From assembly GCF_003049575.1 (NCBI RefSeq), contig NZ_PYWI01000010.1:90397-154396 (forward strand): a stretch of DNA of 64,000 nt, in the 5' to 3' direction. Below, in pieces: positions 53,858 to 63,515 of this stretch (its first letter is position 1; each line of letters begins with the position of its first letter). Source of the stretch: Lysinibacillus parviboronicapiens (GTDB lineage Bacteria; Bacillota; Bacilli; Bacillales_A; Planococcaceae). The position numbers were made by a program, and so were the translations under genes. The notes beneath the pieces were generated by a model. The model did not search any database and was not told the origin of the DNA. It saw only the letters and a program-made list of their open reading frames with translations.

Positions 53858-56800
53858 ATGTTAGCGCTAAAAGAAACAACAAAACGACACCTACTTATTA
53901 TTGTCTTGATTTTTATCGTCCTTTCTACCCTCCGAATACTTTGGCTAGCCTATTTCTTACCTTCTAATGATCAGCCATCTGCTAAGGATGGCATTTTCGA
54001 TATGCAAAATCAAATGTGGTCAGATGACAATGTCTTCTATTTAAATGGCGAGTGGCTCTATTACCCTGGATTATTATTAACTACAACCAATAGCAATCAT
54101 AGCATGGCCACTTTCCCAATAGAAAAAAGCGTCCTATCGATTCCACAGCGTGATAGCAAAGCAAAGACACAACAATTTGGCACATACCGCTTAAAAATCT
54201 TACTGGACGATAATGATTCATCAGATAATCAGTATGCTATCCGGATACCTGCTATTCCTACTGCTTCAGAGCTATACGTCAATGGCAAACTTGTAGGAAA
54301 ATCTGGGACAGTAGCCACAGACGCTAACATACATAAAGGACAAGCCGCACCTTATACCGTCTACTTTACGGAAAAGGAGTCTGAAATCGACATACTTTTA
54401 CAGGTATCCAATTTCGATACCCCAGCTAATACTGTTATTAACAAAAGAATTTCCTTTACTTCCGCATCTGCCATGACACATTACCAGACGATTACTGAGC
54501 TATCCCTAGCTACTATCTCGGTGATCATCATTATGTATGCACTTTTTAGCATTCTAGTTTATCTATTTATTTACCGCAAAAAGATTGTTTTACTGTTCAC
54601 AGTTGGCTTTCTTTTGCCTTTAACAGATGAATTAATAACTTATGATCGTTCGTTCCTGGATTGGCTACATCTCGATTATGTTTGGTCTTTAAAATTGTCC
54701 AATATTATTTATCTCGGTGCTTCTTTTTTCTTTGTACAATTTATGCGTGTTTTACTTGTCAAATACCAACATGCTAAGTGCTTTCGGTGGTTCTCTACTT
54801 TATATGCTCTAGGAACTCTGTTAATCGTTTTGTTACCTATTCAATGGTTGTATGCAGTAAATATTTTATTCTTTATTCTTTATATTGTTTCTTTTTTATA
54901 TGTTGTCGTACTAGCTTTAAGGGAGTACGTTGCAAGCCAAAAGACTTCCGCCTTTCTTGCATTCACAGCCCTCGCTACAACCAACGGAATTATTTGGGGG
55001 CTTATAAAAACAACCTACGTTTTAGATATTCCCTTTTATCCTTTTGACTATTTAATGATTGTTCTTGGATTTACGGGGTATTGGTTTAAACGTTTTTATA
55101 TCAATACACAGCAAATCAACAGGCTAGTAGCTGATTTACAAAAAGATGATGAACAAAAAGATGAATTTTTAGCTAGCAGCGCACAAAAGTTATGGAGTCC
55201 GATGAATAAAATGATTACCCTTGGACAATCCATTTATGAAAATCCAAACAATTTGCTTATCAGTGAAGATAAACATAATTTAAAATATTTAATTGATATT
55301 GGTAGGAGTATGTCTTTTACACTTAATGACATTCTTGATTTTACTCGGCTAAAAGAAGGAACCCTATATCTGCATAAAAAAAATGTGAATATCCTAGGGA
55401 CTGTTTCAGGGGTATTTGATATGCTTCGATTTATTACGGAGGGAAAACAAATACAGATGACTTCAAGTATTTCCAGGTCCTTCCCTCATGTAGTAGCTGA
55501 TGAAAACCGTCTGATTCAAATTTTATTTAATCTTTTACATAATGCTATTAAATATACGGGTGCTGGCTTTATAGAAATTAGTGCACGCACAGAAAAAAAT
55601 ATGGCTATTATTCATATACGCGATACTGGTTTAGGCATGGATGGTGATTTGCAAAATCGTCTATTCTCTCCTTACGAGCAAGGAAATGTGGCTGATGAGG
55701 GTATTGGTATCGGTTTATTCGTCTGTAAACAACTAATTGAGTTACATGGTGGGACATTGCAAATTCAATCTATCCCACACAAGGGATCGGACGTGATGTT
55801 CACGTTACCTCTTGCTGAAGAAAGTACTGTTGCAGACGAAGCTCTGTGTGCTTATCAAGCAGCTGATTCATTACCATCTGAAAGTTTGCATGCAGAAGTA
55901 CCTTCTACAGTCCATCACTTTAAAATTTTAATGGTCGATGATGATCCCGTTAATTTGCGAATTATGAGAAGTTTATTTGTCTCTACAGAATACGATGTCA
56001 CTACTGTTACAACCAGTGAAAAAGCGATGGAATTACTACCGCGGCATAATTGGGATTTGATTATTATTGATGCAATGCTACCGTATATATCAGGTTACGC
56101 CTTAATTGAGTTCATCCGAGAGCATTATTCAGTACTTGAATTACCCATTTTATTATTAACTGCTCGTAATTATCCTGAAGATGTTTATACAGGCTTTGCT
56201 CATGGGGCAAATGATTATGTATCAAAACCCATCAATTCACTGGAATTAAAAGTTCGAGCAAGAGCTTTAATTGATTTAAAGTATAGTATTCATCAACGCT
56301 TACAGTTAGAAACTGCATGGCTTCAAGCCCAAATACAGCCACATTTTTTGTTTAATACACTCAATACAATCGCATCTTTAAGTACGATTGACACAGATCG
56401 AATGATTGACTTAATGCATCACTTTGGGGAATATTTACGCGCGAGTTTTGATGTCAAGAATCTTCAGCGAGTTGTTCCACTTCAAGATGAACTAGAGCTT
56501 GTCCGCTCCTATCTTTATATTAAACAACAGCGCTTTGAGGGACTTTTAAAAATCGAATGGGACATTGACGACAATATTCATATTGAAATTCCCCCTATCT
56601 CTTTACAAACTTTAGTAGAAAATGCAATTCGCCACGGTATACTAAAACAAGAAGGTGGTGGAACTGTGTGCATCCATATTAAAGATTTTTCGGATTACGT
56701 AGCCATCAGTGTGATAGACGATGGGGTTGGTATAGATCCAAGTACATTAGCTGAATTGCAATCTGATAACAATCCAACAACTTTTGGTGTTGGGATACGA

Positions 56801-56905
56801 AATACTGACCTTCGTCTTAAAAGGATTTACGGTCAAAGATTGCAAATTAAAAGTATACTGAATGAAGGAACGACTATTACATTCCATATACCAAAAAATG
56901 ATTGA
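53858..56905 (+). CDS. Composite 7TM sensor: kinase-like domain, receiver, and LytS-type kinase
   Basis: The 1015-residue protein contains a signal anchor (12-32), a 7TMR-DISMED2-like outer domain (about 55-200), and seven membrane helices (about 215-410). A HisKA/ATPase pair (about 430-655), a receiver domain (690-805, Asp738 in 'IIIDAMLP') and a LytS-type kinase ('IQPHFLFNTLNTIASL', His829, with ATPase motifs 'LVENAIRHG' and 'FGVGIRNTDLRL') follow. In the first kinase the motif reads 'SAQKLWSPM', so Gln443 replaces the phospho-acceptor His, while its ATPase motifs look intact. CAGGAGG precedes ATG 53858. Confidence 0.9.
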   Translation: MLALKETTKRHLLIIVLIFIVLSTLRILWLAYFLPSNDQPSAKDGIFDMQNQMWSDDNVFYLNGEWLYYPGLLLTTTNSNHSMATFPIEKSVLSIPQRDSKAKTQQFGTYRLKILLDDNDSSDNQYAIRIPAIPTASELYVNGKLVGKSGTVATDANIHKGQAAPYTVYFTEKESEIDILLQVSNFDTPANTVINKRISFTSASAMTHYQTITELSLATISVIIIMYALFSILVYLFIYRKKIVLLFTVGFLLPLTDELITYDRSFLDWLHLDYVWSLKLSNIIYLGASFFFVQFMRVLLVKYQHAKCFRWFSTLYALGTLLIVLLPIQWLYAVNILFFILYIVSFLYVVVLALREYVASQKTSAFLAFTALATTNGIIWGLIKTTYVLDIPFYPFDYLMIVLGFTGYWFKRFYINTQQINRLVADLQKDDEQKDEFLASSAQKLWSPMNKMITLGQSIYENPNNLLISEDKHNLKYLIDIGRSMSFTLNDILDFTRLKEGTLYLHKKNVNILGTVSGVFDMLRFITEGKQIQMTSSISRSFPHVVADENRLIQILFNLLHNAIKYTGAGFIEISARTEKNMAIIHIRDTGLGMDGDLQNRLFSPYEQGNVADEGIGIGLFVCKQLIELHGGTLQIQSIPHKGSDVMFTLPLAEESTVADEALCAYQAADSLPSESLHAEVPSTVHHFKILMVDDDPVNLRIMRSLFVSTEYDVTTVTTSEKAMELLPRHNWDLIIIDAMLPYISGYALIEFIREHYSVLELPILLLTARNYPEDVYTGFAHGANDYVSKPINSLELKVRARALIDLKYSIHQRLQLETAWLQAQIQPHFLFNTLNTIASLSTIDTDRMIDLMHHFGEYLRASFDVKNLQRVVPLQDELELVRSYLYIKQQRFEGLLKIEWDIDDNIHIEIPPISLQTLVENAIRHGILKQEGGGTVCIHIKDFSDYVAISVIDDGVGIDPSTLAELQSDNNPTTFGVGIRNTDLRLKRIYGQRLQIKSILNEGTTITFHIPKND

Positions 56906-56930
56906 AACGAAAACATCTTACTATAACCTG

Positions 56931-56974
56931 AAGAGCCATTAACTTCTCGATGAGTAGATAATGGCTCTTTTTTA
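56931..56974 (+). terminator. Terminator of the composite kinase gene
   Basis: The stem aagagccatta/taatggctctt is followed by a T-run on the plus strand. Confidence 0.88.
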
Positions 56975-57040
56975 GTAAATTCACAGTAAAATGCTTACTA
57001 TAAGTAAAATAAATATTTTAATGGAATACAAAAAATTAGG

Positions 57041-57061
57041 GTACATTAATTATAAATGTAC
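57041..57061. promoter_or_regulatory. Inverted repeat upstream of the Bce-like operon
   Basis: The arms GTACATT and AATGTAC are separated by seven bases, 24 bases upstream of the response-regulator start. This is a candidate operator. Confidence 0.5.
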
Positions 57062-57084
57062 GTAAAAAAGAAAGGTCGATTGAT

Positions 57085-57774
57085 GTGTACAAAATATACA
57101 TAATAGAAGACGATGCAAATATTTCAAAGCTTATTGTAGAACATTTATCGAAATATCAATATGCATGCCATACGGTACAACAATTTAATCACATTGTAGA
57201 AGAATTCCAAGAAATTCAACCTCACCTTGTTGTCATGGATATTAATCTACCAACCTATGATGGTTACTTTTGGTCGCGGAAAATCCGCCAATTATCAAAA
57301 TGTCCCATTATTATTGTATCGGCGCGCGTCAATGATATTGATCAAGTGTACGGTATTGAAAATGGTGCGGACGATTTTATAACAAAGCCATTCTCTCTAG
57401 ATGTATTTATGGCAAAAGTGAACGGCCTCATACGTCGAACATATGGTGAGTATGCTTCCACAGATTCACATACACTAAAGATTAAAAATACTACATTAAA
57501 CCCTGATACAGTTCGACTTCACACAGAGGAGCACGAAAGCTTGTTAACATTAAAAGAGATGCAACTTAGCAAATTACTATTTGAAGCTTATCCGAATGTT
57601 GTTCCTCGTCAAAAACTGCTAAGTGCCATTTGGGATGACGAAGCCTTTGTAGAAGAAAATACTTTATCTGTTAATATTGGCCGACTTCGCAAAAAATTCG
57701 AATCCATACAATCTCAATTAGAAATCAAAACGATACGTGGGCTCGGCTACCAACTAGTGGAGGCTCCAAAATGA
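57085..57774 (+). CDS. BceR-like response regulator
   Basis: The 229-residue OmpR-type regulator has receiver motifs 'YIIEDDANISK', 'LVVMDINLPTYDGYFWSRKIR' and 'FITKPFSLDVFMAKVNGLIRR'. These are typical of the BceR/GraR branch. A winged helix ('TLKEMQLSKLLFEAYPNVVPR', 'RGLGYQLVE') follows. GTG 57085 is the start, nine bases after AAAGG. The sensor kinase gene overlaps its end, with an ABC transporter pair next. It should activate that transporter in response to a membrane-active peptide. Confidence 0.93.
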   Translation: MYKIYIIEDDANISKLIVEHLSKYQYACHTVQQFNHIVEEFQEIQPHLVVMDINLPTYDGYFWSRKIRQLSKCPIIIVSARVNDIDQVYGIENGADDFITKPFSLDVFMAKVNGLIRRTYGEYASTDSHTLKIKNTTLNPDTVRLHTEEHESLLTLKEMQLSKLLFEAYPNVVPRQKLLSAIWDDEAFVEENTLSVNIGRLRKKFESIQSQLEIKTIRGLGYQLVEAPK

Positions 57775-58763
57775 AACTCTTCTTTCGCGATCACGCAAGT
57801 GTCATCATTCTATACGGCATAAGTTTTTTATTGTTACCTTGGTTATTCCAATCACTTGATGATTTATCTACGCATTATAATTATTTTATATTTCTCGTTA
57901 GTTTCTTTTTTATGATTTGGCTTATTGGTCGTTATTATCGACGAAGAAAGTTATATGCTCATTTACAACAGGCCTCATTGACTAAAAACGATTTACATTT
58001 ATATGAACCACAAGCAATGATAGAAAAAGCCTATAGCCACAAACTCAGACAAATGCAGTACCTTTATTTGTCACAGCAGCAACTACTTGAAGAACAAGCG
58101 GGAGAAAAGCAACTGGTATTATCACATTTCGCCCATCAAATGAAAACGCCATTATCTGTTATTCAACTAATTATTCAATCTAGAACATGTGAAACAACTA
58201 GGCAATCAGATGACTGGCAAACAATTCATTATGAATGCGAGAAATTAACTTTTACGCTGAATCAACTACTAACTTATGAGCGTACATCTAACCTAGTAGC
58301 TGATTTAAAAATAGAGCCTATTGTAATCAAAGGACTCGTTCAAGAGGTCATCAATGATTTAAAAGATTATTTTATCGCAAAAGAAGTATTTCCGAAATTG
58401 ACTGTTGCTGAAAGTGATGTAATTTATTCCGATCGAAAATGGTTAAAGATTGTTTTTTATCAAATCATCAATAACGCGATTAAATATAGTGAGTCTGAAA
58501 CTTCGATACAAATAACTTATGATCATGCTTCCGTACAAATTATAAACAGTGGCAATACCATTTTAGATAGTGAAATTTCACGTGTCTTTGACCTATTTTA
58601 TACAGGGGTAAAAGGAAGAACAAACGGCGAAGCATCAGGTATTGGCTTGTATCTAGTTAAAAAGATTTTGACAACATTAGAGCATCCCTTTTCTCTACAA
58701 TCACAGAACCAAGTAACTACCTTTGCTATCGACTTTTCAAATAGCGCGAAAGCATATTCGTAA
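57771..58763 (+). CDS. BceS-like intramembrane-sensing histidine kinase
   Basis: The 330-residue kinase has only two membrane helices (about 11-30 and 38-57) with almost no outer loop, the intramembrane-sensing design of BceS/GraS. The phospho-acceptor lies in 'LSHFAHQMKTPLSVIQ'. ATPase motifs include 'IINNAIKYS' and 'SGIGLYLVKKIL'. It does not sense peptide alone; in this family the ABC permease is the sensor. ATG 57771 overlaps the regulator stop by four bases, after GGAGG. Confidence 0.93.
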   Translation: MKLFFRDHASVIILYGISFLLLPWLFQSLDDLSTHYNYFIFLVSFFFMIWLIGRYYRRRKLYAHLQQASLTKNDLHLYEPQAMIEKAYSHKLRQMQYLYLSQQQLLEEQAGEKQLVLSHFAHQMKTPLSVIQLIIQSRTCETTRQSDDWQTIHYECEKLTFTLNQLLTYERTSNLVADLKIEPIVIKGLVQEVINDLKDYFIAKEVFPKLTVAESDVIYSDRKWLKIVFYQIINNAIKYSESETSIQITYDHASVQIINSGNTILDSEISRVFDLFYTGVKGRTNGEASGIGLYLVKKILTTLEHPFSLQSQNQVTTFAIDFSNSAKAYS

Positions 58764-58776
58764 ATAACCTTCTCAA

Positions 58777-58792
58777 ATGACAACTTTGTCAT
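58777..58792. promoter_or_regulatory. Probable BceR binding site of the transporter operon
   Basis: A perfect inverted repeat ATGACAA-ct-TTGTCAT lies between the kinase and transporter genes, with a further half-like TTCATGTCAT just downstream. TATACT further downstream is a plausible -10. Bce-type regulators bind such repeats ahead of their ABC genes. Confidence 0.65.
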
Positions 58793-58876
58793 GTTCATGT
58801 CATATAGCGAAATAGGTAAAAATCGGCTCCTTTTTTATACTTAAACTATTCAATAGATGTAAAGGAGTTGTTCGAG

Positions 58877-59638
58877 ATGAAAAATTCAATATTGCAAGTG
58901 ACGAATCTACACAAAGAATATATCGGAGAAATTACGTATAAAGCTTTAAACGGAATAGATTTCCACCTTGGGAATCATGAATTTGTAGCAGTGATGGGGC
59001 CATCGGGTAGCGGCAAAACAACATTTTTAAATAGTGTATCAACAATCGATCGACCAACAGCGGGAGAAATTTTTATTAATGACAGAAACCCTTATGCATT
59101 AGATGACGAAGAACTCGCAAAATTTCGTCGCTCAGAATTAGGTTTTGTATTCCAGGATTTTAATCTTGTACACACTTTAACGGTAAAAGAAAACATTTTA
59201 CTGCCACTAACTTTAGATAGCCTTCCTGCCCCAAAAATGCGTCAACGTTTAAAAAACGTTTCACAATTTTTAGGTATTGAGGATCTTCTAGTAAAGCGTA
59301 TCTATGAGATTTCAGGCGGACAAAAGCAGCGCGTGGCAATTGCTCGTGCCGTCATTCATGAGCCTAGTTTATTGTTAGCGGATGAACCAACTGGTAACCT
59401 TGATTCGAAGGCAGTTAATGATGTCATGAGTTTATTTAGTTCTATTAATACCGACTTAAAAACGGCGATTTTAATGGTGACGCATGATCCGTATGTCGCA
59501 AGTTTCGCTAACCGAATTATTTTCATGAAAGATGGTAAATTATATAACGAAATTCATCGAGGGCATAATCGTAAGCAATTTTATCAAGAGATTATGGATA
59601 CATTGGCGTTTTTAGGTGGTGGCCAACATGAGCTTTAA
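58877..59638 (+). CDS. BceA-like ABC transporter ATP-binding protein
   Basis: The 253-residue ATPase has Walker A 'GPSGSGKTTFLN', Q-loop 'FVFQDFNLVHTLTVKEN', signature 'ISGGQKQRVAIARA', Walker B 'LLLADEPTGNLDS' and H-loop 'MVTHDPY'. This places it in the MacB/LolD-like peptide resistance class. ATG 58877 lies nine bases after AAAGGAG. It overlaps the permease start, and the two form one unit that removes or detoxifies antimicrobial peptides at the membrane. Confidence 0.94.
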   Translation: MKNSILQVTNLHKEYIGEITYKALNGIDFHLGNHEFVAVMGPSGSGKTTFLNSVSTIDRPTAGEIFINDRNPYALDDEELAKFRRSELGFVFQDFNLVHTLTVKENILLPLTLDSLPAPKMRQRLKNVSQFLGIEDLLVKRIYEISGGQKQRVAIARAVIHEPSLLLADEPTGNLDSKAVNDVMSLFSSINTDLKTAILMVTHDPYVASFANRIIFMKDGKLYNEIHRGHNRKQFYQEIMDTLAFLGGGQHEL

Positions 59639-61466
59639 TCATATCGTATTGCAAAATATTTTACGTGACAAATGGACATATGTATCTTATTTCCTAAGCA
59701 GCATGTTCTCGATACTCATTTTTTTCTTATTTACAGTGATTGTGTTTCATCCAAGCCTGAAAAGCTTAGATCCTGACTCAACACTTGGTATTACATTATT
59801 ATTAGCAAGCATGCTCGTATACTTATTCTCATTTATCTATATTACTTATTCTATAATGGCTTTTTTAAAGAAGAAAACAAGGACTTTAGGTATTTTCATG
59901 ATTACGGGTGCTTCCATGAAGCAAATTCGTACTTTAGTATTCCGTGAGAATATTCTTATTGGCATAGTGGCGATTATAGCAGCCATTATCTTCGGTCTTG
60001 TCATCACACCCCTTTTCTTAATGGCTACGAAGGTGGTGTTAAAAGCCGAAACTTTCGGTATGTATATACCCGTTAAAGCAATAGTAATAACGGTTGGTTT
60101 ATTTCTATTATTATTTATAGTTATTTCAAAAATAGTAACACGATTTATTAATAAGGAAGCTTCCATTCAGTTATTAAAAAGTGATGCAGTTATTGAAAAG
60201 CCTATCAAGTCACATTTACTATCCCTTCTTAGCAGTGTCCTTATTTCCATTACGTTGACATATTTATTAAAAATAGATCATGGAATCGTAGGAAGCCTTG
60301 GCCTATTTTATTACACATTATTTTTTATAAGCATTTTATTGTCCATGTATCTAATGATTTCTCAAGGTATGCGTGTTCTGCTAGAAGTCTTCGAGAAATC
60401 ACCCACATATATTAGAAAAACAAATATGTTACTGATCTCCAATTTGAATGCGAAAATGAAATCTCATGCAAATATGCTTTTTTTAATCACAATTTTATTG
60501 AGTGGCGTATTTTTATGTACAAGCATTTTATTTAGCTCCTATTACAATGTTGCCAATGACAGTGAAGCGAATTATCCATACAGTTTTCAATACATCGCTG
60601 ACCCTAAAGCTGATGACAGTATGGTAAAAGCAGACATTGCATTTTTAGAAAAACAATTGGCCTCGGTTGATTCAAAAAAATATGCTGTAGCCTTTAAATC
60701 CGATAAAGCATCTCGTATTGGCTACATGTCAGCATCTGATTATAATTTGTTACAAAAACAAGAGATTAATCTAGACAAAAATGACTTTATTGCTGTTGCA
60801 GGAAATCGAGGTATACCGCCAATAACGAAAATAGCAGATGAAAATCTAAATCATTTAAACCTGGCATATACTAATGAACAAAACTTATTAACAACAGGAT
60901 TCCAATATACGTATTTCATTGTTTCTGACACTATTTATAGTAGTATGGACTATCCTGTCTACAAAACCTATTTATTTGAGCTAGAACATTGGACACACCA
61001 TATAGACCTAGCCCATAAAATTACTAAAAGTCTTCCAACAATCATAGACAAACGGTATGTAGCATCAAAAATCACCTTGTATGATTCGGAAATGTTTGTT
61101 AAAAGTGTGATGTTCTTCATCGGCTTTATGTTAAGTTTAATATTCTTAAGTGCCGCCATGAGTATACTCTATTTCTATCTACAAACGACACTCATTCAAG
61201 AAAAAGAAAAATATATAGGAATACGAAAGCTTGGCTTATCCAAAAAAGAATTATCGACCGTCGTATCGAAAGAATTAGCCATTCTCATATTTGTGCCATT
61301 TTCAATAGCAACTGTCATGTTGTTTACGACACTATTTACTATGCGAACAATGATCTCAATAGCATTTTTACAAGTTTCAATGGTTAGTTCTCTATGCTTC
61401 TTTGCTCTTTTCTTAGTTAGTTACCTATTTATTCGCAATAGCTATATCAAACGTCTGCTAGTTTAA
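59628..61466 (+). CDS. BceB-like ABC transporter permease and sensor
   Basis: The 612-residue permease has ten membrane helices, FtsX-type segments ('ARTLGIFMITGAS'-like coupling region 'KKKTRTLGIFMITGASMKQIR') and a large extracellular domain between helices 7 and 8 (about residues 310-500). This is the Bce-type hallmark. ATG 59628 follows AGGTGGTGG and overlaps the ATPase gene. The outer domain decides which peptide is recognised and signals to the BceS-like kinase. Which antibiotic is involved (bacitracin, mersacidin-like, defensin) cannot be told from sequence. Confidence 0.92.
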   Translation: MSFNHIVLQNILRDKWTYVSYFLSSMFSILIFFLFTVIVFHPSLKSLDPDSTLGITLLLASMLVYLFSFIYITYSIMAFLKKKTRTLGIFMITGASMKQIRTLVFRENILIGIVAIIAAIIFGLVITPLFLMATKVVLKAETFGMYIPVKAIVITVGLFLLLFIVISKIVTRFINKEASIQLLKSDAVIEKPIKSHLLSLLSSVLISITLTYLLKIDHGIVGSLGLFYYTLFFISILLSMYLMISQGMRVLLEVFEKSPTYIRKTNMLLISNLNAKMKSHANMLFLITILLSGVFLCTSILFSSYYNVANDSEANYPYSFQYIADPKADDSMVKADIAFLEKQLASVDSKKYAVAFKSDKASRIGYMSASDYNLLQKQEINLDKNDFIAVAGNRGIPPITKIADENLNHLNLAYTNEQNLLTTGFQYTYFIVSDTIYSSMDYPVYKTYLFELEHWTHHIDLAHKITKSLPTIIDKRYVASKITLYDSEMFVKSVMFFIGFMLSLIFLSAAMSILYFYLQTTLIQEKEKYIGIRKLGLSKKELSTVVSKELAILIFVPFSIATVMLFTTLFTMRTMISIAFLQVSMVSSLCFFALFLVSYLFIRNSYIKRLLV

Positions 61467-61532
61467 AATATAAAGTTGGCTAGTTAGACACTATATATTC
61501 ACCTTTAGCATTGTTATGAAGTATATTATTTT

Positions 61533-61639
61533 AAAAAATTCCGCTCACTCCTGCCGGCAATAGCATGGCCTCACAGATGCTCAGGCATCCTCGAAGTCTC
61601 GCTTATTTCGCCTTCCTACAGAAGTGTCGGAATTTTTTT
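61533..61639. repeat. Long-range hairpin with G+C-richer interior
   Basis: The arms aaaaaattccg and cggaatttttt enclose about 85 bases that are clearly richer in G+C than the surroundings. It lies between convergent genes and probably terminates both. The interior resembles the type of intergenic repeat seen at the window end. Confidence 0.5.
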
Positions 61640-61649
61640 ATCTTGGTCT

Positions 61650-62090
61650 TTACCAAAGTATTGGCTTTGCGACCATTAACCACAGCATAATAAGCAATAA
61701 TACAATATACATCCATGCCTTTCGATGTAACAACGACGCAAATTGTTGCTGATTGTATGCCGGTGTATTAAATGTTCTAATCGTTGGTTTAAATGCGCGT
61801 GCCAAAAACACTATTGAGCCCAGCATCACAAGAAATGTTAACACTACCCATGAAGTTGTCCACGGATAACCGCCTCGCCACATTAACAAAATGCCAGATG
61901 CAACTAGCACATGTCCCGCGTGTTTGACAATAGTAATGGCAGCTTGAAATGTCTCAATATACGGTGGCATTTCTGTATGCTGTGCTTGACGCATCCTTTT
62001 GACAATTGCTAAAACAACAAACAATGGCCCAATCGAAAGTATGGCACTTAAAATATGTATATAGAGAAGAAGTGAATAAATTGATAACAT
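61650..62090 (-). CDS. Small polytopic membrane protein (DUF2269-like)
   Basis: The 146-residue protein has four hydrophobic helices (about 5-27, 51-70, 76-96, 124-142). 'YIHILSAILSIGP' in the first and His-containing helices suggest a DUF2269-like or cytochrome-like integral membrane family. The assignment is by general pattern. GGGGGAG precedes ATG 62090. Confidence 0.7.
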   Translation of the reverse strand: MLSIYSLLLYIHILSAILSIGPLFVVLAIVKRMRQAQHTEMPPYIETFQAAITIVKHAGHVLVASGILLMWRGGYPWTTSWVVLTFLVMLGSIVFLARAFKPTIRTFNTPAYNQQQFASLLHRKAWMYIVLLLIMLWLMVAKPILW

Positions 62091-62270
62091 GGTGCATACT
62101 CCCCCTTTTATGACTCATCTTAATTATAGCATCCGATATTACCCGTTCTAAAAACATTTGTGAATCCTTTGTAAACGCAAAGTGAATCTTTGTTAAATTG
62201 TTTGAAATGAACGCAAAAAGGGTATGGCTTATAGTAACATGCACTTATAACACAAGAAGGAGTGATTATT

Positions 62271-62903
62271 ATAGGAATTCATCAATTTTTTACAAGTCTG
62301 AATGATCTAGAGCGCATTATTCGTTGTCCTGGACGCTTCAAATTTGAGGAACATAATGTAGCAGCCCATTCGTGGAAGGTTTCTCAATATGCCATGTTTT
62401 TTGCAACACTTGAAGAGATGAATGGAGCCACGGTAAATTGGAAATCATTATATGAAAAAACTATCAATCACGATTTTGCTGAAGTATTTATCGGCGATAT
62501 TAAGACACCTGTAAAACATGCAAGTCCAGAGCTTAAACAAATGCTTGCCCATGTTGAAGAAAAGATGATGGAAAAATTTATTATTAATGAGATTCCTCAA
62601 GAGTTTCAGGCTATCTTTTTTGAGCGTATGAAGGAAGGCAAGGATGAAACAATAGAAGGTCGCTTGCTCGAATTTGCCGACAAATTAGATCAATTTTATG
62701 AAGCCTTCGCAGAATTAAAACGTGGTAACACAGATTTAGAGTTCGTCATTATGTATCAAACGGCACTCTCTAAACTTTTAGCCATTCCCCTAAAAGCAAC
62801 AGTCCACTATTTCCGAACTGAAATATTGAAGGATGCGGTCCAAGAGAAAACGCATATTGATATTCAAACATTAACAAATGAAGTCTTAGATACAAAAAAA
62901 TAA
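62271..62903 (+). CDS. HD-domain phosphohydrolase (YfbR-like)
   Basis: The HD-domain protein has 'EEHNVAAHSWKVSQYAMFFA' and 'TINHDFAEVFIGDIKTPVKH', matching the YfbR-type 5'-nucleotidase fold with metal His/Asp. The C-terminal Asp lies in 'LLEFADKLDQFYEAF'. The start is unusual: AAGGAG (62257-62262) is perfectly placed for a codon at 62271, but that codon is ATA. The only canonical alternative, GTG 62262, overlaps the ribosome site. The expected family N-terminus (xGIHQFFTSLNDLERI) starts at the ATA. Translation may be weak or use a rare start. Confidence 0.82.
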   Translation: MGIHQFFTSLNDLERIIRCPGRFKFEEHNVAAHSWKVSQYAMFFATLEEMNGATVNWKSLYEKTINHDFAEVFIGDIKTPVKHASPELKQMLAHVEEKMMEKFIINEIPQEFQAIFFERMKEGKDETIEGRLLEFADKLDQFYEAFAELKRGNTDLEFVIMYQTALSKLLAIPLKATVHYFRTEILKDAVQEKTHIDIQTLTNEVLDTKK

Positions 62904-63002
62904 TTGCATGTACAAGTTTTCCGAAAGAATTGACTCACGGAAGGCTTTTTTTATTTCCTGAAAAAAGTCGTATAATAGAAGTGATTGATTGGAGGGAAGC
63001 TT

Positions 63003-63515
63003 TTGTCACAGGCATGTTCAATTGTAGAAGATTTATTACCTTTATATAAAAACGAAGCACTACAAGCAAATACCGTAAAATTTATTGAGCAGCATATAGC
63101 GTGCTGCGAGCATTGTCAACAGCTCGCCTATTCACAGCCATCGCCAAAACCTTCTATACCTTTTAAACAAACACTATCCTTCTTCCATGTGATATTCATT
63201 GTACTTTCCTTTATGTTTGCACTGAATTCTTCACTTCTTGGAAATCATCTTGGCTTTGTTGTGTCCTATGCACTTTTTGGTTGCCTTACTTATTTGTTCT
63301 ATAAAAATAGCTGGATTGTTTTTACTATAAGCTTTATCCCTGTCTTTGTATGGGCCATCATCGATAATGTGATGAATCCACTTTACATTGCAAAGACTTC
63401 CTTATCCGATATCGGTACATTGCTACTTGGCGCGACCTTTATCGCTATTTTACATACAATCTTTGCCCTACTCGGCTCCGCTATCGCCATCATTTTACGC
63501 AAATTTTTTAGATAA
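63003..63515 (+). CDS. Zinc-finger anti-sigma-like membrane protein
   Basis: The 170-residue protein has an N-terminal anti-sigma-type zinc finger ('VKFIEQHIACCEHCQQ', His-x2/3-Cys-x2/3-Cys). About four membrane helices follow. It resembles the ZAS/zf-HC2 domain of ECF anti-sigma factors, but no sigma gene adjoins it. TTG 63003 is chosen because TTGGAGG lies seven bases upstream; GTG 62985 has no site. The role is inferred from the domain only. Confidence 0.75.
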   Translation: MSQACSIVEDLLPLYKNEALQANTVKFIEQHIACCEHCQQLAYSQPSPKPSIPFKQTLSFFHVIFIVLSFMFALNSSLLGNHLGFVVSYALFGCLTYLFYKNSWIVFTISFIPVFVWAIIDNVMNPLYIAKTSLSDIGTLLLGATFIAILHTIFALLGSAIAIILRKFFR

